From positions 62,001 through 126,000 of the forward strand of contig NZ_JBDPZC010000013.1 in NCBI RefSeq assembly GCF_039872765.1: 64,000 bases of DNA, read 5' to 3'. Shown in pieces: positions 61,757 through 64,000 of the stretch; within the stretch, counting starts at the first letter, position 1, and every line of letters starts with the position of its first letter. The notes under the pieces are model-generated. The model had not been told where the DNA came from. It was given only the letters and a program-made list of their open reading frames with translations, and made no database searches. Origin of the DNA: Roseateles_B flavus. Lineage in GTDB: Bacteria > Pseudomonadota > Gammaproteobacteria > Burkholderiales > Burkholderiaceae_C. The translations under genes and the position numbers were made by a program.

Positions 61757-64000
61757 ATGCCAGTTCTGCTCCATCGCCCCGCCCTCATTGCCCACAGCCT
61801 GCTGATGGCGGGCGCCTTCAGCCTCAGCCCTGTCCTGGCCGCAGTGGCTGGCGCGGCCGCCTCACCGTCACCCTCGCCCTCGACCGCTCCCGCCACCCAG
61901 GCCGCTGCCAGCGTTGCCCGGCGGGCCATCGTCCACAGCGACTACGCCCACTGGCGCAGCGTGCAGGGCGCCGCCCTCTCGCGGGACGGCCGCTTCGCCG
62001 CCTATGCCCTCGTGGGCCAGGAGAGTGATGGCGAGCTGGTGGTGCGGCGCCTGGCGGACGGCCAGGAATGGCGCGTGCCACGCGGCCTGCAGCCGCAGTT
62101 CAGCGCCGACGGCCGCTTCCTCGCCTTCGCCCAGGCCCCCACGCGCGCCGCGCAGGACCAGGCCAGGAAGGACAAGAAGAAGGGCGACGACGCCCCCAAG
62201 CCGGGCGCCGGCTGGATGGACCTGGCCAGCGGCCAGTTCGAGACTGTGGACCGCGTCAAGCGCTTCGCCTTCGCCGAGGACGGCGGCACCCGTCTGGCAC
62301 TGTGGCTGGAGCCCCCCGCCAAACTCGACAAGCAGCCCGACAAAAAGGCGGCCGGCAGCGGCGCCAGGACCGATCAGGTCACGGAGGACAGCGACCAGAC
62401 GGCGCCCAACGAGCACGGTTTCTTCGGCGCCAGCCATGCCAGCGCCGAAGCCGGCAAGAAGAAGGAAACGGGCAGCCCGCTGCTGCTGGTGAATCCGGCG
62501 GACGGCCAGCGCCAGCGCCTGGAGGACGTCAGCGGCTTCGCCTGGAGCCGTGACGGCCGCTGGCTGGCCTTTGCGGTCAGCACGGCCCCCGCCAAGGACA
62601 GCAAGGACACCAAGCCGGCTGCGCCCACGCGCGACGGCGCCTACCTGCTGCCCGCCGAAGGTGGCGCCCCCCGGCTGCTGCTGGGCGGCGCCGGCGTGTA
62701 CAAGCAGCTGCAGTTCGACGAGGCGGGGCAGCAGCTGGCCTTCGTCAGCAACCGCGATCACCTCAGCCAGCATCCCGAAGCCAGGGACACCAAGGACGCC
62801 GGCAAGGACGAGGCCAAGCCCCCCGCCACGCCCTTCAAGCTCTACCTCTGGCAGGCCGCCGGCAAGCCCGACGCCGTGGAGCTGCTGGCCGCCGGCAGCC
62901 CGGGCCTGCGCGAGGGCTATGCGCCCAGCGAGCATGCCAGCCTGCGCTTCAGCAAGGATGGCCAGCGCCTCTTCCTGGGCACCGCCGCCCTGCCCAAGGA
63001 AGCGGCGAAGGACGCACCCGAGCCGCTGAAGGTGGACCTCTGGCACTGGAAGGACCCCGAGCTGCAGTCCATGCAGAAGGTCCGCGCCGAAAAGGAGAAG
63101 CTGCGCAGCTACCGCGCCGTCATCCACCTGGGCGAGCCGGCCGGCCCGCGCTTCGTGCAGCTGGCCACGCCCGAGCTGCCCGAAGTCGTGGTCAATGACA
63201 ACGCCGACTTCGCTCTGGGCTTCGACGAGCTGCCCTACCGCGCCCTGCAGTCCTGGGACGATCTGTACCGCGACGCCTACGCCGTGAACCTGCAGGACGG
63301 CAGCACGCGCCTGCTGGCCCGCAAGCTGCGCGGCATGCCCCTGCTCTCGCCCGGCGGCCGCTATGTGACGGCCTTTCTGCCCGAGCGCAAACAGTGGATG
63401 GCCTGGCGCACGCGCGACGGCAGCGAGCGCGCCCTGACGGCGGCCATCAAGGGCGAGCACTTCGAGAACGTGGAGCGCGACGTCGTCGAGCCCGCCGGCG
63501 CCTACGGCCAGGTCGGCTGGATGGACGAGGACCGCGCCGTGGTGCTCAATGCGCAATACCACCTCTGGTCCGTGGACCCCGAGAGCCTGCAGGCCCGGCG
63601 CCTGACGGGCGGCCTGGCCCAGCCCCGGATCCAGCTGCGTCTGCAGCGCGTGGACGAGGACGCCGCCGACCGCGAAGAGCGGCATCACAAGCCCCTGCCC
63701 GCCGGCCCCTGGATCCTGCTGGGCACCGACGAGCAGGACAAGTCCACCGCCTTCTACCGCCTGGACCCGGCCACCGGCGCCGCGCCCGAGCGCCTGCTGC
63801 ACAAGCCGCAGCTGTTGGGGGGACTGGTGAAGGCACGCAATGCCGAGGTCTGGCTGCACACCGCCCAGGACTTCCGCACTTTCCCTGACCTCTGGCTCAG
63901 CCAGGGCCCGCTGGGGCAGCAGGGCCAGCCCCAGCGCCTGTCCGACGCCAACCCGCAGCAGGCCGAGCTGCGCTGGGGCACGCAGGAGATCCTCGGCTAC
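61757..64000 (+). CDS. S9-family peptidase (prolyl oligopeptidase superfamily), N-terminal part
   Basis: A single frame stays open from ATG 61757 to the last base (748 codons, no stop), so the gene runs off the window. The first 35 or so residues look like a signal peptide (HSLLMAGAFSLSPVLAAVAGA), so it is exported. The rest reads as WD/beta-propeller repeats: SRDGRFAAYALVG, SADGRFLAFAQAP, SRDGRWLAFAVS, SKDGQRLFLGT and SPGGRYVTAFLP. Lys/Asp-rich insertions lie around 135-150, 195-245 and 340-355. The ending RWGTQEILGY matches the segment before the catalytic hydrolase domain in S9 peptidases. The Ser-Asp-His triad would be beyond the window. No clear ribosome-binding site. Confidence 0.82.
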   Translation, partial: MPVLLHRPALIAHSLLMAGAFSLSPVLAAVAGAAASPSPSPSTAPATQAAASVARRAIVHSDYAHWRSVQGAALSRDGRFAAYALVGQESDGELVVRRLADGQEWRVPRGLQPQFSADGRFLAFAQAPTRAAQDQARKDKKKGDDAPKPGAGWMDLASGQFETVDRVKRFAFAEDGGTRLALWLEPPAKLDKQPDKKAAGSGARTDQVTEDSDQTAPNEHGFFGASHASAEAGKKKETGSPLLLVNPADGQRQRLEDVSGFAWSRDGRWLAFAVSTAPAKDSKDTKPAAPTRDGAYLLPAEGGAPRLLLGGAGVYKQLQFDEAGQQLAFVSNRDHLSQHPEARDTKDAGKDEAKPPATPFKLYLWQAAGKPDAVELLAAGSPGLREGYAPSEHASLRFSKDGQRLFLGTAALPKEAAKDAPEPLKVDLWHWKDPELQSMQKVRAEKEKLRSYRAVIHLGEPAGPRFVQLATPELPEVVVNDNADFALGFDELPYRALQSWDDLYRDAYAVNLQDGSTRLLARKLRGMPLLSPGGRYVTAFLPERKQWMAWRTRDGSERALTAAIKGEHFENVERDVVEPAGAYGQVGWMDEDRAVVLNAQYHLWSVDPESLQARRLTGGLAQPRIQLRLQRVDEDAADREERHHKPLPAGPWILLGTDEQDKSTAFYRLDPATGAAPERLLHKPQLLGGLVKARNAEVWLHTAQDFRTFPDLWLSQGPLGQQGQPQRLSDANPQQAELRWGTQEILGY

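Noticed and set aside
61868..63859. Minus-strand ORF of 663 codons at the right end
   Set aside because: The plus strand has a continuous 748-codon frame with signal peptide and S9 propeller repeats, which explains the coding signal better.

Overview
The window is a very GC-rich bacterial chromosome segment with dense, mostly operonic genes. Gene content and similarity patterns suggest a betaproteobacterium of the order Burkholderiales, perhaps near Roseateles, Mitsuaria or Pelomonas. This rests on recognising protein families and a CCCCCTCGAGGGGG-type intergenic repeat I associate with that order, not on a marker gene. I see no rRNA, tRNA, CRISPR array, prophage or insertion sequence. Almost all long antisense ORFs are GC-driven shadows.

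Layout. (1) 1-5742: a tripartite RND efflux pump (outer-membrane factor cut by the window edge, AcrB-like pump, AcrA-like adaptor) diverges from its TetR repressor. Between them lies an operator closely resembling the E. coli AcrR box. (2) 5879-12296: a YgiQ-type radical SAM protein, then YqjK-like and YqjE-like envelope genes separated from their usual partner YqjD by a REC-DUF3369-GGDEF-EAL phosphodiesterase on the opposite strand. (3) 12397-16522: a BaeSR-like two-component pair divergent from a Spy/CpxP-like periplasmic gene, then a dihaem cytochrome c peroxidase-like lipoprotein. (4) 16549-22830: an acyltransferase of the FemAB/CelD type, alanine dehydrogenase, a cytosolic gingipain-family (C25, caspase-like) peptidase with an 81-residue partner, an uncharacterised coiled-coil protein and a periplasmic solute-binding protein.

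(5) 22945-34661: a leucine/isovalerate catabolic cluster (both methylcrotonyl-CoA carboxylase subunits, methylglutaconyl-CoA hydratase, HMG-CoA lyase). It is interrupted by the complete biotin operon bioA-F-D-B, which has a REP-like repeat at each end, and by a VapBC toxin-antitoxin pair. A TetR regulator diverges from the cluster, with two matching palindromes between them. Methylcrotonyl-CoA carboxylase is a biotin enzyme, so the nesting makes functional sense.

(6) 34728-39547: a chalcone-isomerase-fold periplasmic protein, an outer-membrane MetA-type protein and a large TonB-dependent receptor. (7) 39791-42962: copper homeostasis, with a CopZ-like chaperone divergent from copA-cueR and two facing MerR-type promoters with 19-bp spacers. 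(8) 42976-50015: a GspE/PilB-type ATPase with a degenerate kinase/receiver-like partner, pirin, DoxX, an azoreductase divergent from a LysR regulator, and a TonB-domain protein. (9) 50228-56262: a TPP riboswitch followed by thiC-thiO-thiS-thiG and a ThiD-ThiE fusion gene. (10) 56252-64000: a D-threonine-aldolase-like enzyme, an SGNH-like hydrolase, an EamA transporter, a CAP-domain lipoprotein with a Thr-Pro repeat, a DUF6445-like protein, a single-domain response regulator and the first 748 codons of an S9 peptidase that runs off the end.

The most novel-looking items are the cytosolic C25 peptidase plus small partner, the bio operon bracketed by repeats inside the leucine cluster, the pseudo-kinase paired with a lone secretion ATPase, and the leaderless-looking copA promoter. 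Identifications are from reading the sequence; no database search was run.
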